64,000 nt of DNA from CAYJBH01 sp964370825 (GTDB lineage Bacteria; Bacillota; Clostridia; Oscillospirales; Ruminococcaceae), in the NCBI GenBank assembly GCA_964370825.1, contig CAYJKY010000006.1:1-64000 (forward strand). Reading direction: 5' to 3'. The notes beneath the pieces were generated by a model. That model ran no database searches and was not told the origin of the DNA. It was given only the letters and a program-made list of their open reading frames with translations. Every line of letters begins with the position of its first letter. Position 1 is the first letter of the stretch. Below, one piece after another: positions 9,526 to 18,739 of this stretch. Position numbers and translations under genes: made by a program.

Positions 9526-11856
9526 ATGGATATTTCTTTAAGTAATAGGAACAAAAGCATCCGATACAGTACAGTTTTCTTTATTGCATTTTTTACTACT
9601 CTGGTTATGTTGATGCCTTTTTTAATATACGACAAGGGCTTCTTTCTGTACTGTGGAGATTATAATTCACAACAAATCCCATTTACCATGTTTATATCAC
9701 GATGGTTTCATAGCGGTCTTGACAGCTACAGCTTTGGAATTGACCTGGGTGGTTCATTTGTTAACTCATACTCATTTTACACATTAGGTTCTCCGTTTGC
9801 CATGGTATTGATGCTTTTTCCCGAGCAGCTTGTTCCGTACCTAATGCCCTTTATGCTTTGTATTAAATTTGCAACCGCCGCCACAACAGGATATCTCTAT
9901 TTAAAACGATATCTAAAGGTATCGAGATATGCGGTACCCGCTGCATTGCTCTATTCATTCTCCGGATTTAGCATATATAATATATTTTTCAACCACTTCG
10001 TTGATGCTGTTGCACTGTTTCCGCTAATGTTGTACTCGCTTGATGAATTTTTCTACAAAGGCAGGAGAGGCCTTTTTGCCATAACGGTAGCACTCAATTT
10101 AATCAGCAACTACTTTTTCTTCACAGGTCAGGTGGTGTTTATTGTCATTTACTTTTTCGCAAAGCTTGTTACCGGAGAATATACACTTACTCTAAAAAGG
10201 TTTTCCTTTATCGCATTTGAGACAGTCCTCGGACTTATGATGGGGCTACTGCTCGCACTGCCTGCATTTATGAATCTGCTTGAAAATCCACGTTCAATCA
10301 GCTATAGCTACGGGTTTAATCTGTTGTTACACGGTACGTCGCAACAGTATGCAGCGATTATCAGCTCATTGTTCCTTCCTCCGGATCCTCCGTATCTACC
10401 AAATCTATTTACCGACGGTGTGATTAAGTGGACTAGCATGTCCGCTTATCTTCCTATTTTCTCTGTTGCCGGCGTTGTTGCATACTTTAGAAAAAAGGGC
10501 TCGTCATCAATAAAAATCGTTTTGGTAATCTGCCTTATTATGGCACTTGTTCCTATATTAAACAGTGCGTTTTACACGTTTAATTCCAGCTACTATGCCA
10601 GATGGTTTTATATGCCTTTACTATTGATGGCTTTGGCTACCGGAAAGGCTATTGAAGGCAATACCGGTAAATTTGCATCAAGTATATTTATAGTTGGAGG
10701 TATCACACTCGCCTATTCATTCTTCGGTTTGGTTCCGAATAAGGTCGACGGTGAAACGGAAATTGGTCTTGCGTCTAATGCCCCTGTTTTCTGGCTTACC
10801 GTGTTTACAGCAATTATCGGGCTGACTATCGGTTTTTTCTGGGTGGTCAAGTTTAAGCGCCGCTCGCTCGACTCGCCCATTTTAATAGCTTTTATATCGC
10901 TATTCAGTATTATTTACGGAATAATCCATCTTGCAACCGGCAAAATACCACAGCTTGATAACGACAGCGACTACAAATCACAAAATTATGATACAATGTC
11001 TTTAAATATGCTGTCGGAGGATGACGAATTTTATCGCACCGATGGATATGGCACCCATGATAACAACAGTATTTTCTTAGACCTTAACGGCATACAATTT
11101 TTTAACAGTGTTGTTACCCCAAGTATTCTTGAATTTTATCCATCAGTCGGCGTTAAACGAGATGTTTCTTCTAAACCTGAGTGGTCAAACTATGCTTTGC
11201 GTTCGCTACTTTCGGTAAAGTATCTACTGGTTCCAATCTCGGAAGAAGATGATTTTTTATCGAACGAACAACTTCATGGGTTCAAACATTATCAAACTAT
11301 TGACCAGTACAGTATATATAAAAACGACCTGTATCTACCCATGGGATTCGTTTTTGACAGCTACATTACAGAGGACGTCTTCAACGAAACTGTGGAATCA
11401 TCCCGCTCTAATCTTCTGCTAAAAGGCGTTGTTTTAACTAACGATCAAATAACCGATTATAATGATATTTTGGCTGAATTAGATCCTTTGCAGGCATCTA
11501 AGCTCACCTACGACGATATGGTTAATGATGTTGGTAATATGCAAACAGCCTATAACTTTACCGACACCGGTTCCGGATTTACTGCAGATGTAAGCCTATC
11601 CGATGATGCGATGGTTATGTTTAGCGTCCCCTATGATGTGGGATTCAAGGCCTATGTGGATGGTGAAGCGACCGCTATTGAGAATGTGAACAGTGGGCTG
11701 ATGGCAATCGCTGTCCCTTCCGGTCAACACTCGATATCTTTCGTGTATGAAACGCCCTATCTAAAGCTTTCTGCCATACTTTGCTTTATAGGAATCATCG
11801 TTTATATTATATATTTGTTCACTGTGAGATATATATTTTCTCGTGATGTGATGTAA
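9526..11856 (+). CDS. YfhO-family multi-membrane-spanning protein
   Basis: About 776 residues. Residues 15-470 contain about a dozen hydrophobic segments with an early loop NSQQIPF and SYSFGIDLGGSF, characteristic of the YfhO family. A large extracytoplasmic domain follows, then a final membrane segment (LSAILCFIGIIVYIIYL). YfhO proteins have a GT-C-like topology and in Bacillus and Listeria are implicated in glycosylation of lipoteichoic acid. The ATG at 9526 is preferred because AGAAAGGA is upstream; an in-frame earlier ATG at 9502 lacks a site. Monocistronic by appearance. Confidence 0.85.
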   Translation: MDISLSNRNKSIRYSTVFFIAFFTTLVMLMPFLIYDKGFFLYCGDYNSQQIPFTMFISRWFHSGLDSYSFGIDLGGSFVNSYSFYTLGSPFAMVLMLFPEQLVPYLMPFMLCIKFATAATTGYLYLKRYLKVSRYAVPAALLYSFSGFSIYNIFFNHFVDAVALFPLMLYSLDEFFYKGRRGLFAITVALNLISNYFFFTGQVVFIVIYFFAKLVTGEYTLTLKRFSFIAFETVLGLMMGLLLALPAFMNLLENPRSISYSYGFNLLLHGTSQQYAAIISSLFLPPDPPYLPNLFTDGVIKWTSMSAYLPIFSVAGVVAYFRKKGSSSIKIVLVICLIMALVPILNSAFYTFNSSYYARWFYMPLLLMALATGKAIEGNTGKFASSIFIVGGITLAYSFFGLVPNKVDGETEIGLASNAPVFWLTVFTAIIGLTIGFFWVVKFKRRSLDSPILIAFISLFSIIYGIIHLATGKIPQLDNDSDYKSQNYDTMSLNMLSEDDEFYRTDGYGTHDNNSIFLDLNGIQFFNSVVTPSILEFYPSVGVKRDVSSKPEWSNYALRSLLSVKYLLVPISEEDDFLSNEQLHGFKHYQTIDQYSIYKNDLYLPMGFVFDSYITEDVFNETVESSRSNLLLKGVVLTNDQITDYNDILAELDPLQASKLTYDDMVNDVGNMQTAYNFTDTGSGFTADVSLSDDAMVMFSVPYDVGFKAYVDGEATAIENVNSGLMAIAVPSGQHSISFVYETPYLKLSAILCFIGIIVYIIYLFTVRYIFSRDVM

Positions 11857-12396
11857 AAAATGTATTCATATACTTATTATATACAAACACATACAAGCTT
11901 TTTAGTGCAATATCAAGTATTGGAGCAAATGTGTACCACAAAACACTAAACAAACTATCTTTTTGCCCGATTATGTATAGATGACCGATGTGGTTTAATT
12001 TAATTTTTTAAATGATATACACAAAGCGCAAAGTTGAACCCCCCAAAAATACATATCATTTTCTTTTTTTACAACATGATGTATCTATTTAGGGAACTCG
12101 AAATTACTTTTACACTACATCATATCATCTCATTTCAATTTAACACTCCATTGACCAGGTGTTATGTGGCCGCATTTTTGTTCACGCTAGTCATTAATTA
12201 TTTATTTTTCCCAAACGTTGTCGTTCATTAATGAGCAAAATATATTTGACCGTTTTGGTCTATCTTTTAAAACTCATAATTTAAATGTTTGTTTATTAGA
12301 TATTGATATTGATTTTTGTAAAAATATGTGATAACATTGTAATATATGTTCCATATAATTATTAAACAATATAATTATTAAAAATGAGGGTTTGTG
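11857..12396. other. 540-base intergenic region without a convincing gene
   Basis: AT-rich and non-coding by appearance. An open frame of 65 codons at 12034-12231 has no ribosome binding site and low-complexity content. A weak promoter-like pair TTGATT (12309-12314) and TAACAT (12332-12337), 17 bases apart, could serve the PilZ gene. Directly before the PilZ ribosome binding site is a 14-base direct repeat, ATATAATTATTAAA at 12353-12366 and 12369-12382. A 7-base complementary pair TTTAGTG...CACTAAA lies near 11900-11950. Confidence 0.5.
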
Positions 12397-13032
12397 ATGA
12401 ATATCAAGGAAGTGCGTGCAGGAACATCGGCTGAAGTTTTCTCCTACAGTAGATCTGGGGATAGAATCAGCTTTAAAACTAAGGTAGAGGAAATATCGGG
12501 AAAATTAAATGTAAAAGTCTTAGCGGATAATATTTCACCGAGGCTTACCGGTGCTGATGAGTTTGAACTCTTTATCCGAGAGGGTTCTGAGGATTATATG
12601 TGGGAAGCCGATAACTACGGAATGAAGCGCTCCGGCGAAGGCTTTACACTGTTAGAACTTAAACTACATAACCCAGTTGCTAAAATTTCCTCGAGAAGGG
12701 CGCACTTTCGATTAACTCACATTGTTATTGGTGAACTACTTTATCTCGAAAAAAACACATCTGCAATGTCACAGGTTGACCTTGTAGATGTGAGTGCAGG
12801 TGGAGTAGCCTTTCTTTCGGATGTAGCCCTTCACATAGGAGACTCTGCAAAACTTCGTTTCCCGATAGAGGACGATGTATTAATGCTTAACTTTCAGATT
12901 GTAAGCAAGGATTTAATGCCAGCTGACTTTAAGGTTCCTTATAGATATCGCTGCAAATGGGTTAATCTGACCGCCACAATTGAGGAGTCAATAGTAAGAC
13001 ATATATTTAAAATGCAACAGGCTAAAAGATAG
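12397..13032 (+). CDS. PilZ-domain c-di-GMP receptor (YcgR-like)
   Basis: About 211 residues with an N-terminal YcgR-N-like domain and a C-terminal PilZ domain. The c-di-GMP-binding motifs are intact: an arginine-rich SSRRAHFRL followed by VDVSAGGVAFLS, matching (D/N)xSxxG. The ATG at 12397 sits six bases after GAGGG; a GTG one codon upstream is too close. It probably senses c-di-GMP produced or degraded by other proteins, two of which (EAL proteins at 21.3-23.5 and 48.6-49.9 kb) are in this window. Downstream target unknown: motility, pili or exopolysaccharide are the usual ones. Confidence 0.88.
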   Translation: MNIKEVRAGTSAEVFSYSRSGDRISFKTKVEEISGKLNVKVLADNISPRLTGADEFELFIREGSEDYMWEADNYGMKRSGEGFTLLELKLHNPVAKISSRRAHFRLTHIVIGELLYLEKNTSAMSQVDLVDVSAGGVAFLSDVALHIGDSAKLRFPIEDDVLMLNFQIVSKDLMPADFKVPYRYRCKWVNLTATIEESIVRHIFKMQQAKR

Positions 13033-14149
13033 CTACTCGGCTTAGCGATTTAACAGCTGTTTCCCTAATCAATGTTTCATCGATGGGGGCGGCTGTTTTT
13101 TTAATGTTTCGATTTGCACTCCACCTGCTTACCCAGCGATCAAGTGTTGTATCATCATATTTTATCGGTAAAACCTCACTATTGTAGCCTGATATCATGT
13201 TACAAAGCTCATTACGGCTCATATTTATGTGGAGCGAAAGCTTTTCAGCTTTGCGAGAATCGTATTTATAGGCAATCTCAATAAAGTCCGGCAGGAAAAC
13301 AGAGCATGCGTACCCGTGTGCAACGCCTCTCTCTTCACTTAGAGGGTAGCTCATGAGATGGCACAGTGTCGTTCCGGTTTTATTTATGGCAAGCCCACCG
13401 TAAATCGAGGCTGTATACAATTTTTCTCGTTGATTTATTGTGATATCCTCAAAATTCTTGATACTTTTCAAGGTTGAAATTCCCAGCGCAAGTCCTTCGA
13501 GCGCAAAATTTTTCGAAACAGTGTCTGCCCCTTTAATAAAGTAGGATTCAATACAGTGACTGATTGAGTCGAGGGCTGTGCTGATTGTAAAATGTTTTGA
13601 TAGGCTCATTGTATATTTTGCGTCTCCATATGCGATCCTTGCATAAAGATCGTCACCGGAAATCGAGCCCTTAGCACCGGTGTCGTCCCTAGTCAATACC
13701 GAATAGGGTGTAACTTCGCTTCCTGTTCCTGCGGTTGTTCCAATTAGCACTATCGGCAGAGCTTTATTACTCCATCCATCATAAATATCGTGCTGTGGCA
13801 AGGTTGGGTTTGCAGCATACACCGCAACGGCTTTTGCAGCATCAAGTGGAGAACCCCCACCTATTCCGACCACAAATTCAGCACCGAATTCAATCGCATG
13901 TCGCCCGGCATGATAACAGGTTGATAACAGTGGATTTTGCCTAATCTCATCAAAAACCACATAGTTAATGTTCTCATTGTGAAGCACCGAAAGTAAATCC
14001 TTTAGCGCCCCACAATTTTGGGCGGAGTTTTTACCGGTAACAACAATGCACCGTCTACCGAAAGTTCGCATTTCATTTCCGTGTAACGTTAAACTATCGT
14101 TACCACAAATCATTTTGGTGGGCATATAAAAATTAAAACTCATTTTCAC
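13022..14149 (-). CDS. Iron-containing alcohol dehydrogenase
   Basis: 375 residues, group III Fe-dependent alcohol dehydrogenase. NAD-binding GIGGGSPLDAAKAVAVY, the GTTAGTGSEVTPYSVL segment, and metal ligands in DSISHCIESY and MSYPLSEERGVAHGYACSV are present. It would interconvert an aldehyde and alcohol with NAD(P)H; the substrate cannot be read from the sequence. The 3' end overlaps the convergent PilZ gene by 11 bases. It follows the vanW-like gene closely on the same strand. Confidence 0.92.
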   Translation of the reverse strand: MKMSFNFYMPTKMICGNDSLTLHGNEMRTFGRRCIVVTGKNSAQNCGALKDLLSVLHNENINYVVFDEIRQNPLLSTCYHAGRHAIEFGAEFVVGIGGGSPLDAAKAVAVYAANPTLPQHDIYDGWSNKALPIVLIGTTAGTGSEVTPYSVLTRDDTGAKGSISGDDLYARIAYGDAKYTMSLSKHFTISTALDSISHCIESYFIKGADTVSKNFALEGLALGISTLKSIKNFEDITINQREKLYTASIYGGLAINKTGTTLCHLMSYPLSEERGVAHGYACSVFLPDFIEIAYKYDSRKAEKLSLHINMSRNELCNMISGYNSEVLPIKYDDTTLDRWVSRWSANRNIKKTAAPIDETLIRETAVKSLSRVAIF

Positions 14150-14158
14150 TCTCCTTAT

Positions 14159-14988
14159 TTACTGTTCGCAGCCTTCAATAAATGGCGAATACATCATAAT
14201 CGCAGAATTTTCGACTATTTTTCTTCCCTCGATTAAGTTCATGTCATCATCAAATTTTTGTTGGTATAACTCGTTGTGTCTGCTGTACCCACCCCAAAAT
14301 TCCGATACGATTTTATGATTTTTTTCGACCCCTTTATATGTATAAAGGGGCTTTGTAGATACCCTCCACTCCCCCTCTAAACCCCTCTCTTTGACTGTTA
14401 GGATGAGCTGATAGCTGTCGTTTGTGTCGCTTCTTATCATTAGATCTCCATGAAAATAAAAGCAGGTTGCACCACTTCCGAAAGGTTGGGTTCTGTTTGA
14501 ATTCGGAAACACATCGTATCCGTGCCTATGACGTTCAATAACAGTGAGCGGTGTGTGTCCCGTTATACAGAAAATAAGATTTGAGAGCTGACACAAACCT
14601 CCACCGACGCCGGACTTAAAGCTACCGTTTTGGAGTATCATACCGTCAAGATACCCTTTTTTCTCGTTGGCTTACCTATTATTTTCCAGTAGTTTAACAC
14701 CTCGCCCGGCTTTAATTGTATTTTATTTAATCTTTTGACTGCAATTTTATGGTTCACCACCTTGTTTTTCTGCATCCACAGGTCGACGTCTTTAAGTTTT
14801 CTTAATAATATTGTTGAATGTGAAAAACAGCTATGTTCGAGATTTGGCTCCAAATACTCCTGTGTAAATACGCCTTTGTTCTTCAGCCAGAATAACATTC
14901 TTAAAAACCCGTAATATTTTGTACCGAACCACAGACGCACTCGATTTCTGTATATAGGTTTCCTCATAATATTAATGCAGCTCCTCAT
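14159..14988 (-). pseudogene. VanW-family protein, broken by a single-base frameshift
   Basis: Two overlapping frames together make one VanW-like protein of about 275 residues. The upstream part (14638-14988) ends NYWKIIGKPTRKKG; the downstream part (14159-14641) continues MILQNGSFKSGVGGGLCQLSNLI, and the family normally reads through this junction. Adding one A to the run of six A on the coding strand (14655-14660) restores reading as KKGYLDGMILQ. So this is either a recent inactivation or a homopolymer error in the assembly. VanW is named from a vancomycin resistance cluster, but its function is unknown and it is common in Clostridia. Confidence 0.8.
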
Positions 14989-15120
14989 ATCACTATATCG
15001 ATGATTTTAATTATATCTAAAACATGGGCTATAAATCAATATAATGGCGAAAAAAATTATTACAGTGAATTCATTATATATGGATAATATATGGATTTTG
15101 AAATATTTTATAAATAATAG

Positions 15121-15149
15121 TTGAAAAAGAGATAAAATTATTGTATAAT
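15121..15149 (+). promoter_or_regulatory. Sigma-A promoter for the decarboxylase genes
   Basis: TTGAAA (15121-15126), 17-base spacer, TATAAT (15144-15149). The leader is about 65 bases to the next start codon. The rest of 14989-15221 is AT-rich and holds nothing else I can support. Confidence 0.75.
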
Positions 15150-15221
15150 AAAGTGAGCGAGATTTTCTGAGGAAATTTTTCGATGTACGTTATAATTTAA
15201 GTAATTCTTTTTGGAGGTATT

Positions 15222-15584
15222 ATGGGAGCTCCCTCGGTCCTTACGGTCGTATTGACAGGCATCTTATTGGTGTTTTTTTTACTGTTGCTGTTAACCGCAA
15301 TAATTACGGTTTTCGGTCATATTATGGAGGCTATGTCCAAGCCAAAGGTTGTTGACTCAACACCTCCTCCAGCACCGGTTACCCCGGTAGTGGCTGCACC
15401 GGTTGCAGTTGCGGCAAAAACTGATGATACCGAGATAATTGCCGTTATCTCTGCGGCAGTTGCCGCAATGGGCGGTGGTACGGTTGTATCTGTTACTAAA
15501 CAACAGGCAACTCCGTCGGTTAAGGGTAATGCAGTTAATGCATGGAAGCAGTCATCGATACTGTCGTATCTCCAACAAGTTTAA
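15222..15584 (+). CDS. Sodium pump decarboxylase gamma-like subunit (OadG family)
   Basis: 120 residues with one N-terminal membrane segment (VLTGILLVFFLLLLLTAIITVF), a proline/alanine-rich linker and a C-terminal region ending WKQSSILSYLQQV. This is the usual shape of the small gamma subunit that anchors Na+-translocating oxaloacetate, methylmalonyl-CoA or glutaconyl-CoA decarboxylases. GGAGG lies six bases before the ATG. It is followed 19 bases later by the beta subunit. The biotin carrier and carboxyltransferase subunits are not adjacent. Confidence 0.82.
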   Translation: MGAPSVLTVVLTGILLVFFLLLLLTAIITVFGHIMEAMSKPKVVDSTPPPAPVTPVVAAPVAVAAKTDDTEIIAVISAAVAAMGGGTVVSVTKQQATPSVKGNAVNAWKQSSILSYLQQV

Positions 15585-15603
15585 TTAGAGAGGGCCTATA
15601 AAG

Positions 15604-16773
15604 ATGCAAGAATTTTTTCAAACAATACAATCCATTATTATGAACTCCGGTTTCGTGGCATTTGCCGATGAACCGTTGTCGCTTGTGATGATAGCCGTTG
15701 CGTGTTTCCTTATATGGCTTGCAGTCGCTAAGAAATTTGAGCCGCTTTTGCTGCTCCCTATTGCGTTCGGTATGCTTCTTGCCAACCTTCCGCTCTCCGG
15801 TCTTTCCAGCGATGCCGCACCTGTATATGATGCAAATGGTGAGATGACCCAGGTAGGCGGACTTCTTTACTACATGTATCAGGGAATTAAGCTTGGCATA
15901 TACCCACCTCTCATCTTCCTCGGCATCGGCACCATGACGGACTTTGGTCCATTACTTGCCAACCCTAAGAGTATGCTTTTAGGTGCCGCCGCACAGCTTG
16001 GAATTTTCGCAACATACTTTGGTGCGGATTTACTTGGATTTACACCGCAGGAAGCAGGCTCTATCGCTATCATTGGTGGTGCAGACGGTCCTACCGCCAT
16101 TTATACAACCGGCATATTGGCACCTCATCTACTCGGTGCGGTAGCGGTTGCCGCATATTCCTACATGGCTCTTGTTCCGATTATTCAGCCACCAATCATG
16201 AAGGCACTTACCACTAAAGAAGAGCGTAGCATAAAAATGACTCAGCTACGTCCGGTTTCACAGCGTGAGAAAATTATCTTCCCGATACTTTCTACCATAA
16301 TTATTTCCCTCATCCTTCCCTCAGCAGCTCCGCTTGTAGGTATGCTGATGTTAGGTAACCTTTTCCGTGAATCCGGTGTTGTAGAGCGTATCAACAAGAC
16401 AGCCGGTAATGAGCTTATGAATATCGTTACCATCTTCCTTGGTATCTCGGTTGGTTCCACCACAAAGGCCTCTACATTCCTAACTGCCGACTCCTTAATG
16501 ATCGTCGGGCTTGGTTTGGTTGCTTTCTGTATAGGTACAGCCGGCGGTACAATTTTTGGTAAAATTATGTGCAAGGCTACCGGTGGTAAGGTTAATCCAC
16601 TAATTGGTGCAGCCGGTGTTTCTGCCGTTCCTATGGCGGCTCGTGTTGCTCAAAAGGTTGGTCAGGAAGAGGATCCGCAAAACTTCTTACTCATGCATGC
16701 TATGGGTCCGAATGTTGCCGGCGTTATCGGTTCTGCTGTTGCCGCAGGTATATTAATTAACATTCTCGGCTAA
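15604..16773 (+). CDS. Sodium ion-translocating decarboxylase beta subunit
   Basis: 389 residues, about nine to eleven membrane segments, with the hallmark IGGADGPTAIYTT carrying the conserved Asp needed for Na+ transport and carboxybiotin decarboxylation. The second half shows NLFRESGVVERI and GVSAVPMAARV, also typical. It couples decarboxylation of biotin-bound CO2 to Na+ export. Because beta subunits of the oxaloacetate, methylmalonyl-CoA and glutaconyl-CoA enzymes are alike, the substrate depends on an alpha subunit encoded elsewhere. A terminator follows at 16797. Confidence 0.93.
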   Translation: MQEFFQTIQSIIMNSGFVAFADEPLSLVMIAVACFLIWLAVAKKFEPLLLLPIAFGMLLANLPLSGLSSDAAPVYDANGEMTQVGGLLYYMYQGIKLGIYPPLIFLGIGTMTDFGPLLANPKSMLLGAAAQLGIFATYFGADLLGFTPQEAGSIAIIGGADGPTAIYTTGILAPHLLGAVAVAAYSYMALVPIIQPPIMKALTTKEERSIKMTQLRPVSQREKIIFPILSTIIISLILPSAAPLVGMLMLGNLFRESGVVERINKTAGNELMNIVTIFLGISVGSTTKASTFLTADSLMIVGLGLVAFCIGTAGGTIFGKIMCKATGGKVNPLIGAAGVSAVPMAARVAQKVGQEEDPQNFLLMHAMGPNVAGVIGSAVAAGILINILG

Positions 16774-16796
16774 TAGCTATAAATCATTAATGTTAT

Positions 16797-16838
16797 TGAA
16801 AGGCTGTCGTTATTCGTCAGCCTTTCATATATTTTTTG
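16797..16838 (+). terminator. Intrinsic terminator after the decarboxylase beta gene
   Basis: Ten-base stem TGAAAGGCTG / CAGCCTTTCA (16797-16806 and 16818-16827), followed by a T-rich stretch with six consecutive T (to 16838). Confidence 0.85.
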
Positions 16839-16895
16839 TATTAACTTCATACTTTTCACATACCATCATTGTATTATTGTAATCAGTTATTTTGA

Positions 16896-16945
16896 AAAGC
16901 GATACGTTGTTATCGCTTTATCATTTGGGGCACACAAAGTGTGCC
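16896..16945 (+). other. Two consecutive hairpins in the leader of the next gene
   Basis: AAAGCGATA / TATCGCTTT (16896-16904 and 16911-16919) and GGCACAC-AAA-GTGTGCC (16929-16945). No T-tract follows immediately, so they are not ordinary terminators. They precede the membrane protein at 17020 by about 75 bases and could be part of its leader or protein-binding palindromes. Role unknown. Confidence 0.5.
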
Positions 16946-17019
16946 ACTTAAAAATTTTGATGTTGTTTTCAAGTTAAACTACTATACACTATCATTATCA
17001 GGTTTTATGGAGACTATAA

Positions 17020-17736
17020 ATGCCCAGTAAAGAATATTTAGATATGCTTAAAAAGGAAAGTGGTGATCCGCTACCTCCCATTGAATCCACGAAAAAAGAA
17101 AAAGCAAAGGATTTTTGGTACTACCATAGGATGATTTTTATCGTCGGTGGGTTTATTGTCGCCTTTGTAGGTTTTTTAATATACGATATACTCACTCAGG
17201 TACATCCGGATGTTGAGGTTGCACTATTGACGGATCAGGCATACACTTCGGAGAGTATACTGACCGCCTTAGAGGCAGATATTGCTCCGTTTTGTGAGGA
17301 TTACAATGGTGATGGCGTGGTTACAGTTAACATTAATCTTTACAACCCCTCCTTTGACGCCACTGACGAAAATATCGACCCGAACATGCAGATGGCCACC
17401 GTAACAAAACTTATGGGGGATTTGTCTACCATGTCAACGACGATTTTCCTCACCGATGTATATGACGAGGCGCAGGAACTTTATCAAATTTTTTCGGTTC
17501 AGGGCGATGTCGAGACTCTCTCTGAAAATGTAGAGGAGACGGGACCGTTAATTAATGAGACTGCTATGATTCCGCTTACCACCGAATTTACTGACCCGGT
17601 TGCACAACAGCAGTATGAATATTATCATGAAAACCTTATAGTATCAACAAGGTTTTTCATCCTTGAAAATTTGAACGACGAGCAGTTTAGGGCATATGTA
17701 AATTCCGTCGAGGTTTATGATAACATAGTGGGGTAG
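17020..17736 (+). CDS. Uncharacterised single-pass membrane protein
   Basis: 238 residues: a short charged cytoplasmic N-terminus (about 40 residues), one membrane segment (MIFIVGGFIVAFVGFLIYDIL) and an acidic extracytoplasmic domain of about 165 residues. I recognise no catalytic motif. It starts a run of closely spaced genes (two GNATs, 5'-nuclease) but the leader hairpins suggest its own promoter. Function not assigned. Confidence 0.75.
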   Translation: MPSKEYLDMLKKESGDPLPPIESTKKEKAKDFWYYHRMIFIVGGFIVAFVGFLIYDILTQVHPDVEVALLTDQAYTSESILTALEADIAPFCEDYNGDGVVTVNINLYNPSFDATDENIDPNMQMATVTKLMGDLSTMSTTIFLTDVYDEAQELYQIFSVQGDVETLSENVEETGPLINETAMIPLTTEFTDPVAQQQYEYYHENLIVSTRFFILENLNDEQFRAYVNSVEVYDNIVG

Positions 17737-17744
17737 TTAGTGTA

Positions 17745-18275
17745 ATGCTAAAAGTCACAACAAAAAGGCTATTATTACGACCTCTCGGTGTTAATGACCT
17801 TGACGCTGTACATGAATATGCCTCGGATAAGGACAACTGTACATACATGATGTTTTTGCCCAATGAAACACGGGACGAAACCTACAGTTTTTTAAAAGCT
17901 GTTGAGGAGGGTTGGAAATGCAACCCTCCCAAATTTTATGAATTTGCAATAGAGCTCTCAGGCTCTGTTATAGGAGCTATTTCTGTGTACCCTATTGATT
18001 CATATACGGCTGAGCTCGGCTGGATTTTAAACGCAAAATATCAGGGTAATGGGTACGCGACCGAGGCGGGGTTAGCCGTACGGGATCTTGCCTTAAACTC
18101 ACTTTGCTACAAAAAGCTGATTGCACACTGCGATGCACGAAATGTTGCATCATACAGCCTGATGGAAAAGCTCGGAATGAAGTTGGAGGACGACAGCAAA
18201 ACACGTACTAATAAGGGTGATACCGAGCCTGTAAAGGAGTTTATGTATTCACTGACAAGGCAGGAAATGGTATGA
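17745..18275 (+). CDS. GNAT acetyltransferase, RimJ/RimL type
   Basis: 176 residues. N-terminal TTKRLLLRPLGVNDLDAVHEYASD and acetyl-CoA loop KYQGNGYATEAGLAVRDLA followed by DARNVASYSLMEKLGM are diagnostic of the RimJ/RimL branch. The substrate may be a ribosomal protein N-terminus or a small amine; sequence does not decide. It begins eight bases after the upstream gene and overlaps the next GNAT by four bases (ATGA), so the genes are translationally coupled. Confidence 0.88.
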   Translation: MLKVTTKRLLLRPLGVNDLDAVHEYASDKDNCTYMMFLPNETRDETYSFLKAVEEGWKCNPPKFYEFAIELSGSVIGAISVYPIDSYTAELGWILNAKYQGNGYATEAGLAVRDLALNSLCYKKLIAHCDARNVASYSLMEKLGMKLEDDSKTRTNKGDTEPVKEFMYSLTRQEMV

Positions 18276-18718
18276 TAAGGCTTGCAAACAGCATGGATTT
18301 AGATTCACTTGCAAAACTGGCTACCCTTTTGTGGGAGAATCATGACTACGAGGCATTAACACATGATTTTGAAGAGCTGATTGCAAAAGATAACGCAGCA
18401 GTTTATCTTTATTTTGTCAGCAACAAGGCGGTGGCATTTGCACAGTGCCAACTTAGATATGATTACGTAGAGGGGACACAAAGCAGCCCTGTTGGATATC
18501 TTGAGGGAATATTTGTGTCCAAGGAATATCGAAATAAGGGAATTGCAAGAAAGCTTCTTGAACACTGTGAACAATGGGCAACAGGTAAGGGGTGCACCGA
18601 GTTTGCAAGTGACTGTGAGCTAACCAATGATGAAAGCAAAGCTTTTCATTTAGCTGTTGGATTTAAAGAGGTAAATAGAATTGTATGCTTTAATAAGAAT
18701 TTACAGCAACGGCTGTAA
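18272..18718 (+). CDS. GNAT acetyltransferase, AAC(6')-I-like
   Basis: 148 residues resembling aminoglycoside 6'-N-acetyltransferases: LANSMDLDSLAKLATLLW, the acetyl-CoA loop VSKEYRNKGIARKLLEHCEQWA, then FASDCELTNDESKAFHLAVGFKE. Chromosomal members of this branch do not always confer resistance. Start codon overlaps the stop of the preceding GNAT. Specificity is inferred from motif resemblance only. Confidence 0.8.
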   Translation: MIRLANSMDLDSLAKLATLLWENHDYEALTHDFEELIAKDNAAVYLYFVSNKAVAFAQCQLRYDYVEGTQSSPVGYLEGIFVSKEYRNKGIARKLLEHCEQWATGKGCTEFASDCELTNDESKAFHLAVGFKEVNRIVCFNKNLQQRL

Positions 18719-18739
18719 CCACATGCTTGATTTTCCTAT

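Noticed and set aside
12034..12231. 65-codon open frame in the 11.9-12.4 kb gap
   Set aside because: No ribosome binding site and low-complexity hydrophobic/AT content.
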